Source: Lishizhenia sp965656535 (GTDB taxonomy: Bacteria > Bacteroidota > Bacteroidia > Flavobacteriales_D > Crocinitomicaceae). From it: a DNA stretch of 34,628 bases. The stretch is taken from positions 1 to 34,628 of the forward strand of contig CBFHKX010000011.1 in NCBI GenBank assembly GCA_965656535.1. Direction: 5' to 3'. Below the pieces are notes generated by a model. It saw only the letters and a list, made by a program, of their open reading frames with translations. It was not told where the DNA came from and did no database searches. Numbering within the stretch: the stretch's first letter is position 1; each line of letters opens with the position of its first letter. Below, one piece after another: positions 14,916-22,830 of the stretch. The translations under genes were made by a program, and so were the position numbers.

Positions 14916-15776
14916 CTAGTTAACAAAGAATTTACGACTACCACCTTTGTTCCCAACAAAAAAGTGAGCAACATAAATCCCTGGCTTTATTCCAACTGGC
15001 AAACCAACTTTTGTACTATTATCTCCCTCAAATGCATTTCCTAAATTTTCTAAAAGAATGGTCTGACCTTTTAAATCTACCACAGTTAATACGGCATCTT
15101 TTTTCTCAGATAAAGTATAGTCTAAAACAATTGCATTTTCGTTAGCCGAATAGCCCAAATCGAAGAAAACATCTTGCTTTACCTCCGTAAATAAACCTAC
15201 ACCTGCTTGCGAAAAAACGTGTTGTGAATTATAAATTAAATCTCCACTGTTTTGTCCATTCGAATTGGATTTATTCGTTGCTACATAGAACGTAACGGTT
15301 GGAATACTCGCTGCTGGAGCAGTCCAGTTAAAAGTCCACGACGAATTACTTAAACTTGATGAAGTATGATTGACATAAGTTCTACCCATACCAGTTGAAG
15401 TTTGTGTACTAGCATCTGCAGAACTTAGTGTTCCTGCCATGTTGTTAGACTCGTCTAAAACTGTAACCTGAAAACCATTTTTGCTTCCTGCATCCCCAAA
15501 GTTTAACGTTACGGTAGTCATTGCTCCTGGAACGAGTTCTGTTCCTGAACCGAGCGTTATATCATTTATTGTTGTACCATCCAATATAGAACCTGCATGA
15601 CATTGAGTGCATGTACCTTCATCAGGTGCACCTGTTCTGGCTACAGGACCAGAATTTGAAAACTTACTCATGTGAAAAGAGCTTTCAAGTCGAACCGCCT
15701 CAGGTTTGAAACTTGATAAAGACAATATAGAAGCTGATGCCAAAATAAATCCTAATGCTAAGTACTTGTTTTTCAT
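14916..15776 (-). CDS. Choice-of-anchor V-type secreted protein with CxxCH and T9SS tail
   Basis: A 286-residue exported protein. A signal peptide (about 1-24) is followed by HMSKFSNSGPVARTGAPDEG and a CTQCH haem-binding motif (56-60). This N-terminal arrangement, with TGAP before the motif, is typical of choice-of-anchor V domain proteins in Bacteroidota. A beta-rich Reeler-like domain follows (about 80-195), then a C-terminal sorting domain (about 205-286, with TVVDLKGQTIL and KPGIYVAHFFVG) that would send it through T9SS to the surface. The single CxxCH may bind one c-type haem; an axial Met or His is not obvious. It is the last gene of a four-gene unit with three other haem-or-barrel genes. 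Confidence 0.8.
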   Translation of the reverse strand: MKNKYLALGFILASASILSLSSFKPEAVRLESSFHMSKFSNSGPVARTGAPDEGTCTQCHAGSILDGTTINDITLGSGTELVPGAMTTVTLNFGDAGSKNGFQVTVLDESNNMAGTLSSADASTQTSTGMGRTYVNHTSSSLSNSSWTFNWTAPAASIPTVTFYVATNKSNSNGQNSGDLIYNSQHVFSQAGVGLFTEVKQDVFFDLGYSANENAIVLDYTLSEKKDAVLTVVDLKGQTILLENLGNAFEGDNSTKVGLPVGIKPGIYVAHFFVGNKGGSRKFFVN

Positions 15777-15793
15777 AGTTTATGTTTTAGATA

Positions 15794-16162
15794 TTAATTA
15801 TTCAATTTACCTTGTAAAATCCAACATTCCACTTGCTGAATTATACTATCATTTAACTTAGGAGCAAAGTAAGGCATGGCTACCCGCGACGGGTTATGTT
15901 GCATTGCTTCCAAACTTGCCTCAGCCTCTGCGACTATGTTTTCATAAGTCACTAACGTATAACCTGCTGTATTGGTTGCTGCATCATGACAACCACTTGT
16001 TGAGCAATTAATATCAAATATGGGTTTCACCGTGGATGAGAAAGAAACCGTATCAGCACAATAATCAGACAGCGTTTCTATTTTCATAGTTTTGTCTTTG
16101 TTACATTGTGTAGACAATAAACCCACCAAAAGCAAACAACCTATTTTTATCAATCTTTTCAT
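15794..16162 (-). CDS. Lipoprotein with CX4CH cytochrome-like motif
   Basis: A 122-residue exported protein. The N-terminus is a lipoprotein-type signal (LLLVGLLSTQCNKD) with the lipid-bearing cysteine at 20. The -1 glutamine is unusual but tolerable in Bacteroidota. FSSTVKPIFDINCSTSGCHD carries a CX4CH motif (Cys53, Cys58, His59) where c-type cytochromes normally have CX2CH. V-K-P-I-F-x-x-x-C-x-x-x-x-C-H is also known from predicted Bacteroidota cytochrome-like lipoproteins. MPYFAPKL (about 94-101) could supply a distal methionine. Haem binding is likely but not certain, because CX4CH needs a tolerant haem lyase. The gene lies three bases after the DUF5777 gene. Confidence 0.75.
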   Translation of the reverse strand: MKRLIKIGCLLLVGLLSTQCNKDKTMKIETLSDYCADTVSFSSTVKPIFDINCSTSGCHDAATNTAGYTLVTYENIVAEAEASLEAMQHNPSRVAMPYFAPKLNDSIIQQVECWILQGKLNN

Positions 16163-16165
16163 AAC

Positions 16166-17035
16166 TTAATATTTAAATATGCGTGATATGCTGAACCCAA
16201 ATCTGAACTGTCCACTTAGCCAATCCGAAGTCGTAGATGGTATGTATTGAACCTCTCCTATTCCTCTTGCATTCGTAAAGTTAAAATGAAAAACGTGTCC
16301 GCTCGTAATCCACTCCATACCGAGCGCTAAACTATTTTTATTATTTGCCCTACCTTCTGCATCTGAAAAAGCATGGAAGTACTCCGCAATTAATCCTATC
16401 TTTTTTGTGATCTTGAGATTAACTGCACCGCCTAAAGCAAATAATCCATTAACATCATCAAAACGCACATAGTTTCTATGCACATACGTGGGTGTGAGAG
16501 CAGTAGATAAACGTGTCCCAAATTTTCTTGTAATTACAATTTGAGACGAATAGCTTAAACGATTTGTAAATTTAGGAAAACTCGATACTAAAGAAATATC
16601 TTCAGATGCTTTCATATAAGTTACATTCGCCGTTCCCACTAAAGCTAAAGATACTGGTGTTGTATTGTCTTCTGTCTGCTGCAAAATACGGTATTTTGTA
16701 TTTAAGTCTACCAAAGATCTAAATGGATCTCCTGCTCCTTTTGATCTACCGAATCCTACCATCCATTTATCGGTTAAGCCAAAGTAACCTCCAAAACGAA
16801 TGTCGGTTGCATTGTCAAAGCCAAAACCAGTTTGTACTCCTCCGTTACTTCCTGCTATATCACCAAAACGGTGCTCTATAACATAACTAAACTCCCTCTT
16901 TTTTAATGTCTTAGTAGAATGACTATTAATAATTTTTATACCAGAAAACGTTTCTGTAACTGCTTTTACTTCCTCTTGTGCTTTTGTAAAAAAAATGCAG
17001 ATAAAAGAACAGATAATACTTATACTTAATTTCAT
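16166..17035 (-). CDS. DUF5777-family outer-membrane beta-barrel
   Basis: A 289-residue exported protein with a signal peptide (about 1-19, ending TKAQ). It has many short amphipathic beta strands with alternating hydrophobic residues, aromatic residues at strand ends and a terminal aromatic residue (SRIFKY), as in outer-membrane barrels. I assign it to DUF5777 from the phrases FSYVIEHRFGDI, TDIRFGGYFGLTDKWMVGFGRSK and the closing WLSGQFRFGFSISR. Members are often found beside cytochrome c genes in Bacteroidota; a function has not been established that I know of. It overlaps the stop of the dihaem cytochrome gene by four bases (ATGA). Confidence 0.8.
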   Translation of the reverse strand: MKLSISIICSFICIFFTKAQEEVKAVTETFSGIKIINSHSTKTLKKREFSYVIEHRFGDIAGSNGGVQTGFGFDNATDIRFGGYFGLTDKWMVGFGRSKGAGDPFRSLVDLNTKYRILQQTEDNTTPVSLALVGTANVTYMKASEDISLVSSFPKFTNRLSYSSQIVITRKFGTRLSTALTPTYVHRNYVRFDDVNGLFALGGAVNLKITKKIGLIAEYFHAFSDAEGRANNKNSLALGMEWITSGHVFHFNFTNARGIGEVQYIPSTTSDWLSGQFRFGFSISRIFKY

Positions 17036-18075
17036 TTTTTAGCTATTTTTTTTATGTAAGCAACCAAATCTTCTACCTGCTGCTTACTCATTTTTTCTTC
17101 TGTATATAAAGGCATATACTGCTTTCTTCCCGTTATTGGATACGTGCCGTGACGAATAATTTGATAAGGAGATAAATCTGTGTAGTCTTTTCTGTGTTTC
17201 CAAAGTAAACCCGCACTTAATACGTCTTTATCAAGATCTAAATAAGTTACTCGTGCGTTATCATGACAGTGTAAACAGCTTTTTTCATAAATCTTTTGGC
17301 CATTATCCGCATTTGCTGACTTACCATAATTCCTTTCGTTTTTAGGTTTAGTTTCTAAAAACGTAGCGATATAAGCTTGCGTATACTTTTCTTTTAACCA
17401 CGAGATACTTTTCATTTTTTCCTCTTCCGAACCGGAATAAGAAATTGTTAAAATCCTATTCTTCTCTTTATCCGTTAAGTCTAAATCAATTAATCTTAAT
17501 TCTTTATCCTTAAAATAATGAAGTATAGCTTGTTCTTCCCAATCCTCTAAAAATCTACCGCTAGAGCAGTATTTAGCACAAACCTGAATTGCATTTTCTA
17601 GCGTATCTTGTGCATCTTTAATTAATTCTCCGTACTTTTTTTCATAGTCTTTCGTATAAAACTGCTGTCTATTATAAATACCATGTAAAGTACTACCAGG
17701 TAAAAAAGCAATGTTATTTTCAACTGCATAATCCAACCGAACTTGAGGATCTACATCCGTTAACGTAGGATATTCTTGCGTCATATTATGACAATCTGTA
17801 CAAACAAAATAGGTAGATATTCTTTTTCCATTATTAGATTTATAATTGGCTTTTCCTTCAAAAATTAATTTTTGACCAACGGAAACGAGTTCATTATCTA
17901 CTGTTTTTACAGGATTTCTGCTACTTGTATCGCCTAGACTTTCTAACAAATCAGATAACCCAACGTTGTAAACTAAAGCTTTACCCGTAAGCTTAACAAC
18001 TGAAACAGAGGATAGCAACAGCCATGACGCGAATCCAACCAAACCCAGTAATAATGTAACGTTTAATTTTTTCAT
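17032..18075 (-). CDS. Dihaem cytochrome c
   Basis: A 347-residue exported protein held by one N-terminal hydrophobic segment (about 5-27). Two haem motifs are visible, CTDCH (92-96) and CLHCH (267-271). GQKIYEKSCLHCHD is a classical cytochrome c motif and QYMPLY with Met321 is a likely distal ligand of the second haem. The spacing (175 residues between motifs) means two separate cytochrome domains. An additional pair, Cys166 and Cys170, is too far from a histidine to be haem. It starts the four-gene unit and probably handles electrons in the periplasm. The partner reductase or oxidase is not visible in this window. Confidence 0.85.
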   Translation of the reverse strand: MKKLNVTLLLGLVGFASWLLLSSVSVVKLTGKALVYNVGLSDLLESLGDTSSRNPVKTVDNELVSVGQKLIFEGKANYKSNNGKRISTYFVCTDCHNMTQEYPTLTDVDPQVRLDYAVENNIAFLPGSTLHGIYNRQQFYTKDYEKKYGELIKDAQDTLENAIQVCAKYCSSGRFLEDWEEQAILHYFKDKELRLIDLDLTDKEKNRILTISYSGSEEEKMKSISWLKEKYTQAYIATFLETKPKNERNYGKSANADNGQKIYEKSCLHCHDNARVTYLDLDKDVLSAGLLWKHRKDYTDLSPYQIIRHGTYPITGRKQYMPLYTEEKMSKQQVEDLVAYIKKIAKK

Positions 18076-18223
18076 ATTATTAAATCAAGCATGAATTTAC
18101 GTAAAGTTTTAGTTTTAATGACATTACCATGACAATTAAAATCAAAAGGTAAACTTAACAACAGCGTTTTTAACGCCTTACTCCTATCAGCTATTTGATT
18201 TACGCAGTATTTACGCTTTTAGA

Positions 18224-18254
18224 TTTGTCATCTAAAAACTTTAATTTATTTTCG
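18224..18254 (+). promoter_or_regulatory. ybaB promoter
   Basis: TTTG at 18224-18227 and TATTTTCG at 18247-18254 are 19 bases apart, ideal for the Bacteroidota -33/-7 pair, with one substitution in the -7 box. The ATG follows 16 bases later. Confidence 0.55.
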
Positions 18255-18270
18255 CTAAAAAAAGTAGTTC

Positions 18271-18570
18271 ATGCTAGGAGGAGATTTATTTGAAAAACTT
18301 GGAAATATGCAAAAGATCCAAGAAGAATCTAAACAAAGATTAGAAGCTATATCAATTGAAGGAGAAGCCGGCGGAAATTTAGTAGTGGTGGAGTTAAACG
18401 GGAATCGAAAAATGACCAAGCTTACTATAAATACAGAACTCGCACAAATGGATAAAGAAGATCTTGAAGATCTACTAACTGTTGCTTTTAATAGAGCACT
18501 AGAAAAAGCCGAAGTCATTAACCAGTCTGATATGCAAAATGCTGCAAAAGGACTTTTTCCAGAAATTTAA
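18271..18570 (+). CDS. ybaB: YbaB/EbfC nucleoid-associated protein
   Basis: A 99-residue DNA-binding protein of usual length. The family signature is visible: MQKIQEESKQRLEAISIEGEAGGNLVVVELNGNRKM, then LTINTELAQMDKEDLEDLLTVAFNRALEKAE. YbaB dimers bind DNA with little sequence preference and compact the nucleoid. In many bacteria it sits next to recR or dnaX. Here it is followed directly, with no base between stop and start, by 5-formyl-THF cyclo-ligase, an arrangement I infer to be one transcript. Confidence 0.9.
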   Translation: MLGGDLFEKLGNMQKIQEESKQRLEAISIEGEAGGNLVVVELNGNRKMTKLTINTELAQMDKEDLEDLLTVAFNRALEKAEVINQSDMQNAAKGLFPEI

Positions 18571-19140
18571 ATGAATACAAAAGATAGTCTGAGAGCAGAA
18601 GCGAAAGAAAAACGAAAGGCACTTTCACCTAAAGCGCTACAAATGGCCTCTGAATCTATAACTGAAAACATTCTTAAAAATTTTCAATTAGAAGGAAAAC
18701 TTTGTAGTTTATTTTTACCTATCGAAAGACAAAAAGAAATCAATACTTATTTACTTCTAGAGCGTGCCAGAAATCTTGGTGCAAAGTTTACTATTCCTCA
18801 AACTAGCTTTAAAACTATGGTGTTAAAGCACTTCGCATACACTGATGAGACCATATTAGAAATTAACAAATTTGGAATTCCAGAACCCACAAAAGGTAAA
18901 AAAATAGCTGCAGACAAACACGATATTATTTTTGTTCCTTTACTAGCTGGAGACATTAAAGGAAACAGAGTTGGATATGGTAAAGGGTTCTACGATAGAT
19001 TTTTAGCAAAATGTAGCCCAAATTGTAAATTTGTTGGTTTAAATGTATTTGAACCAGTAGACGCTGTAACAGATGTAGTATCTACAGATAAGCGTTTACA
19101 TTATCTTGTTACACCTACCAAAGTTTATTCGTTTGACTAA
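18571..19140 (+). CDS. 5-formyltetrahydrofolate cyclo-ligase
   Basis: A 189-residue cytosolic enzyme that uses ATP to turn 5-formyl-THF into 5,10-methenyl-THF, returning a storage folate to one-carbon metabolism. DSLRAEAKEKRKALSP opens it. CSLFLPIERQKEINTYLLLERA (about 46-67) and the diagnostic GNRVGYGKGFYDRFL (about 130-145) with HYLVTP near the end match the family. Its ATG immediately follows the ybaB stop. Its last bases hold the TTG start of a small downstream ORF. It works in the same cofactor system as PabB, though the genes are 7 kb apart. Confidence 0.93.
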   Translation: MNTKDSLRAEAKEKRKALSPKALQMASESITENILKNFQLEGKLCSLFLPIERQKEINTYLLLERARNLGAKFTIPQTSFKTMVLKHFAYTDETILEINKFGIPEPTKGKKIAADKHDIIFVPLLAGDIKGNRVGYGKGFYDRFLAKCSPNCKFVGLNVFEPVDAVTDVVSTDKRLHYLVTPTKVYSFD

Positions 19141-19285
19141 TAAGAATCAAGGTAAGTTTCATTTATTGATAATTGTTACGATTCCGGCACTTTTAATGCT
19201 GTTGTTCCTTATTAAAAAAATAGTGCTAACACTCCTATTTCTTTTAATTATAGGGATAATTACTTATTTTTTATTCAAAGACTAA
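19133..19285 (+). CDS. 50-residue membrane peptide with TTG start
   Basis: A TTG inside the last codons of the cyclo-ligase gene opens 50 codons ending in TAA at 19283-19285. After a polar start (MTNKNQGKFH) come two hydrophobic segments, about 11-27 (LLIIVTIPALLMLLFLI) and 30-47 (IVLTLLFLLIIGIITYFLF), split by KK. The start overlaps the previous gene by eight bases, as in translational coupling. No ATG start gives a sensible protein; the only ATG is in the middle of helix 1. I do not recognise the family. The composition (nearly all Leu/Ile/Phe) could also arise in AT-rich DNA. Confidence 0.45.
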   Translation: MTNKNQGKFHLLIIVTIPALLMLLFLIKKIVLTLLFLLIIGIITYFLFKD

Positions 19286-19306
19286 ACTTTCTCTCTTTTT
19301 TCACGT

Positions 19307-19320
19307 ATCCTAATTAGGAT
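19307..19320. promoter_or_regulatory. 14-bp perfect palindrome
   Basis: ATCCTAATTAGGAT is its own reverse complement and lies 15 bases upstream of the TTG start of the following gene. It may be an operator for a dimeric regulator. No regulator gene is adjacent. Confidence 0.4.
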
Positions 19321-19335
19321 CAACTTGATAGAAGA

Positions 19336-19905
19336 TTGTATTTAAAACATTCAATTATTACTTACACACTGCTTTCGCTCGTAATTTTTACGCAGCTCGG
19401 TGTTACTACTCCTCCCAAGAGTAAAATTATTTTTGGAGTTAAAATCGGATTACTTCATAATTCAAGCTTAACATCTTTTGTTGCTTTCAGTGTGAAAAAC
19501 GATATAATCATGGGCTCAAAAGTGCTTTCTGAAAAAGAATTACTTCATATTGGATGCGGTAAATGGCCCATGTTAGGTAGTAACCAGTTTGTAAACTTTT
19601 TTAAAAACGAAAACCTAGATATCTACCCTGTGATAAATCAGAACACCTTTAAAGAAGAACTGTATTGTAATGCTTTTGATTCGCTCTGGAAGATTAGATT
19701 TAAAGAACATCCTTTTTCAAAATACCCTAAGCAAGGCTGGAGCAACGGAAAGTTTAAACCTAGCCCTAAACAACTAGAATATGTTTCTAACACCTATGGA
19801 GTTCAAAATTTTGAACACGACTATTTTCTAGATACTAGCTTTTTTAAAATTATGCGAGATGTACAAGATTCTACGTGGATAGTAAATTATCGTAAACTAT
19901 TTTAG
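19336..19905 (+). CDS. Hypothetical protein with N-terminal hydrophobic segment
   Basis: A 189-residue protein read from TTG at 19336. A stop at 19315 limits extension and the first in-frame ATG is near residue 60, too late. AGAAGA just before TTG could be a weak ribosome site. The first 25 residues (LKHSIITYTLLSLVIFTQLG) are a likely signal or membrane anchor. The rest is a mixed domain with LSEKELLHIGCGKWPMLGSNQFVNFFKN, SLWKIRFKEHPFSKYPKQGWSNGKFKPSPKQ and DYFLDTSFFKIMRDVQDSTWIVNY. Such proteins occur in Flavobacteriales as unassigned. Its last 35 bases overlap the convergent glycosyltransferase gene. Confidence 0.65.
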   Translation: MYLKHSIITYTLLSLVIFTQLGVTTPPKSKIIFGVKIGLLHNSSLTSFVAFSVKNDIIMGSKVLSEKELLHIGCGKWPMLGSNQFVNFFKNENLDIYPVINQNTFKEELYCNAFDSLWKIRFKEHPFSKYPKQGWSNGKFKPSPKQLEYVSNTYGVQNFEHDYFLDTSFFKIMRDVQDSTWIVNYRKLF

Positions 19906-21211
19906 TCTTTTTCTTATTTCTAACAACTTCTATTAATAAACACACTATAAAACTTACGTACTCTAATATAGTCAAGAAAATAGTTATAGAAGTATTCCCT
20001 AATTTATAAAACGAGTAACTGAGCATCACTGTAAAGCTCCAAAGCACGAAAGACTTGTAAGGTGTGAAAATACTTAAACCAAGAGGAATTGCGATATACC
20101 AAGGATGAACAGTAGAAGAAAAAAGAAGATAGATGGTAAAACCAAATAGCATTGCCTGAATCATTTGTTGTCTTGTTTTTGGCTTATAAAACAAACTATA
20201 TACAACTATTAGGGTTAAACTAATCTTTGATAGCCACGGACCTATAACACGAATAGTTTCCCAGCCATAATTAGAGTAAAAAGCAGTTTTAACTAAACTA
20301 AATACAGAACCGTTGAACTCAAAATTAGAAAAATATAAAGCCAAACTTTGAGAAAAATTTTGCAAGTAATTCGGCCAAAGCACTATTCCTAGCAATATTA
20401 GAACACTTAACAGCGTAATGGCAAAAAAACGTACTGATTTTCGAAAACCTAAATACCTGTAAAAGTAGGGCAATATTAATAATGGTGTGAGTTTCGCGCC
20501 CACAGCTAAAGCCCAAAAGAAACTTGCTTTTATTCTTTTATTATTGAAAACATAATAAAAAGCGATAACTAAAAAGCTAACTACAACTCCTTCAAAATGA
20601 AGATTATTTGTTAACTCAATTATAACAAAAGGATTTAAAGCGAAAAGCCATATTGAATTGCGATTTAGTTCTAATTTCTTTAATAATTTTAATGCATAAA
20701 CAACTCCTACTCCTAGAGTAATTAGCATACTCAAACGCATAATAACTAAGTTTACCAGTACGTTGTCTGAAAAGAATGCAGCTAAAAAAAAGTAAAACTG
20801 ATTAACCGATGGATAGCAACTGTAGTGTTCTACCGATAAGGGTGTAATCTCTGCATACAGTTCTTTTAAATATAAACTAGACTCGAAACGAGTATCCACA
20901 ATGAGTTCTTTTGGCAAATAAGCGTAAGGATGTATCGCTCGTGTAATTAGTTCTCCATCCCATAAAAAACGCGACCAATCTGGGGATAGTAAAGGGAAGC
21001 TGAATAAGCCAATTAGGTGCAAACCAATTGTAATAAACAAAAGTGACTTAAATCCGATAATGGCAGCTCTTTTGTAAAGAGCTAAAAAAGAACCAAAAGC
21101 AACCGTATACAAACTGAAGTTTAATACAAATGCATCTTGGGTAGTAAAATAAGATATCCAAAAAATGGAAACTGAAAAAAGAACTGTAAAAATATAATCT
21201 AAAGGTTTCAT
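19871..21211 (-). CDS. GT-C type membrane glycosyltransferase (DUF2029/GT87-like)
   Basis: A 446-residue polytopic membrane protein with about eleven hydrophobic helices. The first large outer loop carries SPDWSRFLWDGELITRAIHPYAYLP (Asp78 and Asp85), placed where GT-C enzymes hold their catalytic acid, and HPWYIAIPLGL (about 369-379) is a typical late motif. GT-C enzymes take sugar from a polyprenyl-phosphate donor. Its start overlaps the preceding GT2 stop as ATGA, so it is the last gene of a translationally coupled unit. Donor and acceptor cannot be told; mannose or glucose from a polyprenyl carrier is the family-based guess. Confidence 0.75.
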   Translation of the reverse strand: MKPLDYIFTVLFSVSIFWISYFTTQDAFVLNFSLYTVAFGSFLALYKRAAIIGFKSLLFITIGLHLIGLFSFPLLSPDWSRFLWDGELITRAIHPYAYLPKELIVDTRFESSLYLKELYAEITPLSVEHYSCYPSVNQFYFFLAAFFSDNVLVNLVIMRLSMLITLGVGVVYALKLLKKLELNRNSIWLFALNPFVIIELTNNLHFEGVVVSFLVIAFYYVFNNKRIKASFFWALAVGAKLTPLLILPYFYRYLGFRKSVRFFAITLLSVLILLGIVLWPNYLQNFSQSLALYFSNFEFNGSVFSLVKTAFYSNYGWETIRVIGPWLSKISLTLIVVYSLFYKPKTRQQMIQAMLFGFTIYLLFSSTVHPWYIAIPLGLSIFTPYKSFVLWSFTVMLSYSFYKLGNTSITIFLTILEYVSFIVCLLIEVVRNKKKTKIVYDNLLST

Positions 21212-22830
21212 TGCACCTTAGACGTAGCTCGTTCCTGTTCCTTAAGTGCTTCTCTAATCATTTTCGGCGGACGAAGCTCAGACAAGGTATAAAAGAATAC
21301 TAATCCAAACCCAGTAGCCAACATTAGGTGAAAAGGAACCATTCCTAAATCTCCGTAGACAGCTCTATTTATCGCAGTAAAAGCAAACAGTAAAAACAGA
21401 ATACCTTCTCCTATTGTAATAATATTAATTGATTTTTTATCGTATTTATTACCCTTAAACTCTCCTTTAGCAGAAACATTAAATTTTGGTGTTCTAACAA
21501 ATGAACTTTTAATACCCAAATAACCTTCTATTACAGCTACCGAATTGTTCAAAGATAAGCCCATTGAAACTACTAGAAACTGTATAAATCTCCATAAAAA
21601 CTGGAAAAATGTTTTGGCTTTTTTCTCTGTTTTATCTCTATAACTGTTCCAATAATAATAGAATAAGAAAACAGTCGATATTAAGAAAAAAGCACCAAAA
21701 TTGATGAAGAAATTTAGGTCGGCGAAACTATCTTTTATATGCAAAATAGGCAGACTTAATAAGGCAATAATTAAAATAAAGACAAAAACAGAAGAATTAA
21801 AAAGATGAGATAAGCCATGAATTCTGTCACTTATTTTTAAACCTTTGGTAGTCAACAAACGCTTTCTAATTTTAATAAAGCACTCAGCTCCTCCTTTCAT
21901 CCATCTGTGCTGCTGACTTTTAAGTGCCGACATAGTAATAGGAAGTTCTGCGGGCGCAACTACATCTTCTAAATATTGAAATCTCCACCCTTTAATTTGA
22001 GCTCTGTAGCTTAAGTCGAGATCTTCTGTTAAGGTATCATGCTCCCAACCACCGGCAGATTCTATGCAGGCTTTTCTCCAAACACCACCTGTTCCGTTAA
22101 AGTTAATGTAATGTCCTGAAGAATTTCTACCCGACTGTTCTATTGCAAAGTGTCCGTTAAGCCCAAAAGCCTGTAATTCTGTGAGTAAAGAATATTTTTT
22201 GTTTAGGTGTCCCCATCTGGTTTGTACTACTCCAATTTTCTCGTCTTCAAAATAGGGGATAGTTTTCTTTAAAAAATCAGGATGGGGTACAAAATCTACG
22301 TCAAAAATAGCAATAAATTCACCTTTTGCTTCGTCCATAGCTGCGTCTAAAGCTCCTGCTTTGTATCCGACTCTATCTACCCTATGAATATGTTTAATTG
22401 CTACTCCTGTTTTTGCTATAACTTCTTTAATCTTATTGGCTATAACTTCTGTTGTTTCGTCGGTTGAGTCATCTAAGACTTGCACTTCAAACCTATCCTT
22501 GGGATAATCAAACTCAGCTACTTTTTCTATTACACGTTCAGCAACATACAGTTCATTAAACATAGGTAATTGAACTGTAACAAAGGGCACAAAATCTGGA
22601 TTAAACGCCTTTTGAGTAGATGGCTTTTTTTTATTTTTTTTGTAAGCAATGGCTAAAGAAAGCTGTAGAATACTGTAAAAAAGCACGAGTGTTAAACACA
22701 AGGCATAAACCACTAATATTATTTTAGCTAACCAATGACTCCAATAATTTTCATAACCAAAAGCATCTCCCCAATTGAACATCCAAGAGACTGCTCCGTC
22801 TATGTTTTCTTTAATTTGAAGAAAAATCAT
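21208..22830 (-). CDS. Cellulose-synthase-like GT2 membrane glycosyltransferase
   Basis: A 540-residue membrane enzyme. One hydrophobic helix near 35-60 is followed by a cytosolic catalytic domain with all processive GT2 landmarks: DDSTDET (120-126), FDVDF (176-180), TLTEDLDLSYR (266-276), and QQHRWMKGG (306-314), the Q-x-x-R-W motif. Four or more helices follow (about 343-362, 368-388, 410-428, 475-498). Relatives make polysaccharide or diglucosyl-lipid chains. No PilZ domain or cellulose partner gene is present, so it need not make cellulose. It overlaps both neighbours by four bases (ATGA each). Confidence 0.85.
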   Translation of the reverse strand: MIFLQIKENIDGAVSWMFNWGDAFGYENYWSHWLAKIILVVYALCLTLVLFYSILQLSLAIAYKKNKKKPSTQKAFNPDFVPFVTVQLPMFNELYVAERVIEKVAEFDYPKDRFEVQVLDDSTDETTEVIANKIKEVIAKTGVAIKHIHRVDRVGYKAGALDAAMDEAKGEFIAIFDVDFVPHPDFLKKTIPYFEDEKIGVVQTRWGHLNKKYSLLTELQAFGLNGHFAIEQSGRNSSGHYINFNGTGGVWRKACIESAGGWEHDTLTEDLDLSYRAQIKGWRFQYLEDVVAPAELPITMSALKSQQHRWMKGGAECFIKIRKRLLTTKGLKISDRIHGLSHLFNSSVFVFILIIALLSLPILHIKDSFADLNFFINFGAFFLISTVFLFYYYWNSYRDKTEKKAKTFFQFLWRFIQFLVVSMGLSLNNSVAVIEGYLGIKSSFVRTPKFNVSAKGEFKGNKYDKKSINIITIGEGILFLLFAFTAINRAVYGDLGMVPFHLMLATGFGLVFFYTLSELRPPKMIREALKEQERATSKVQ

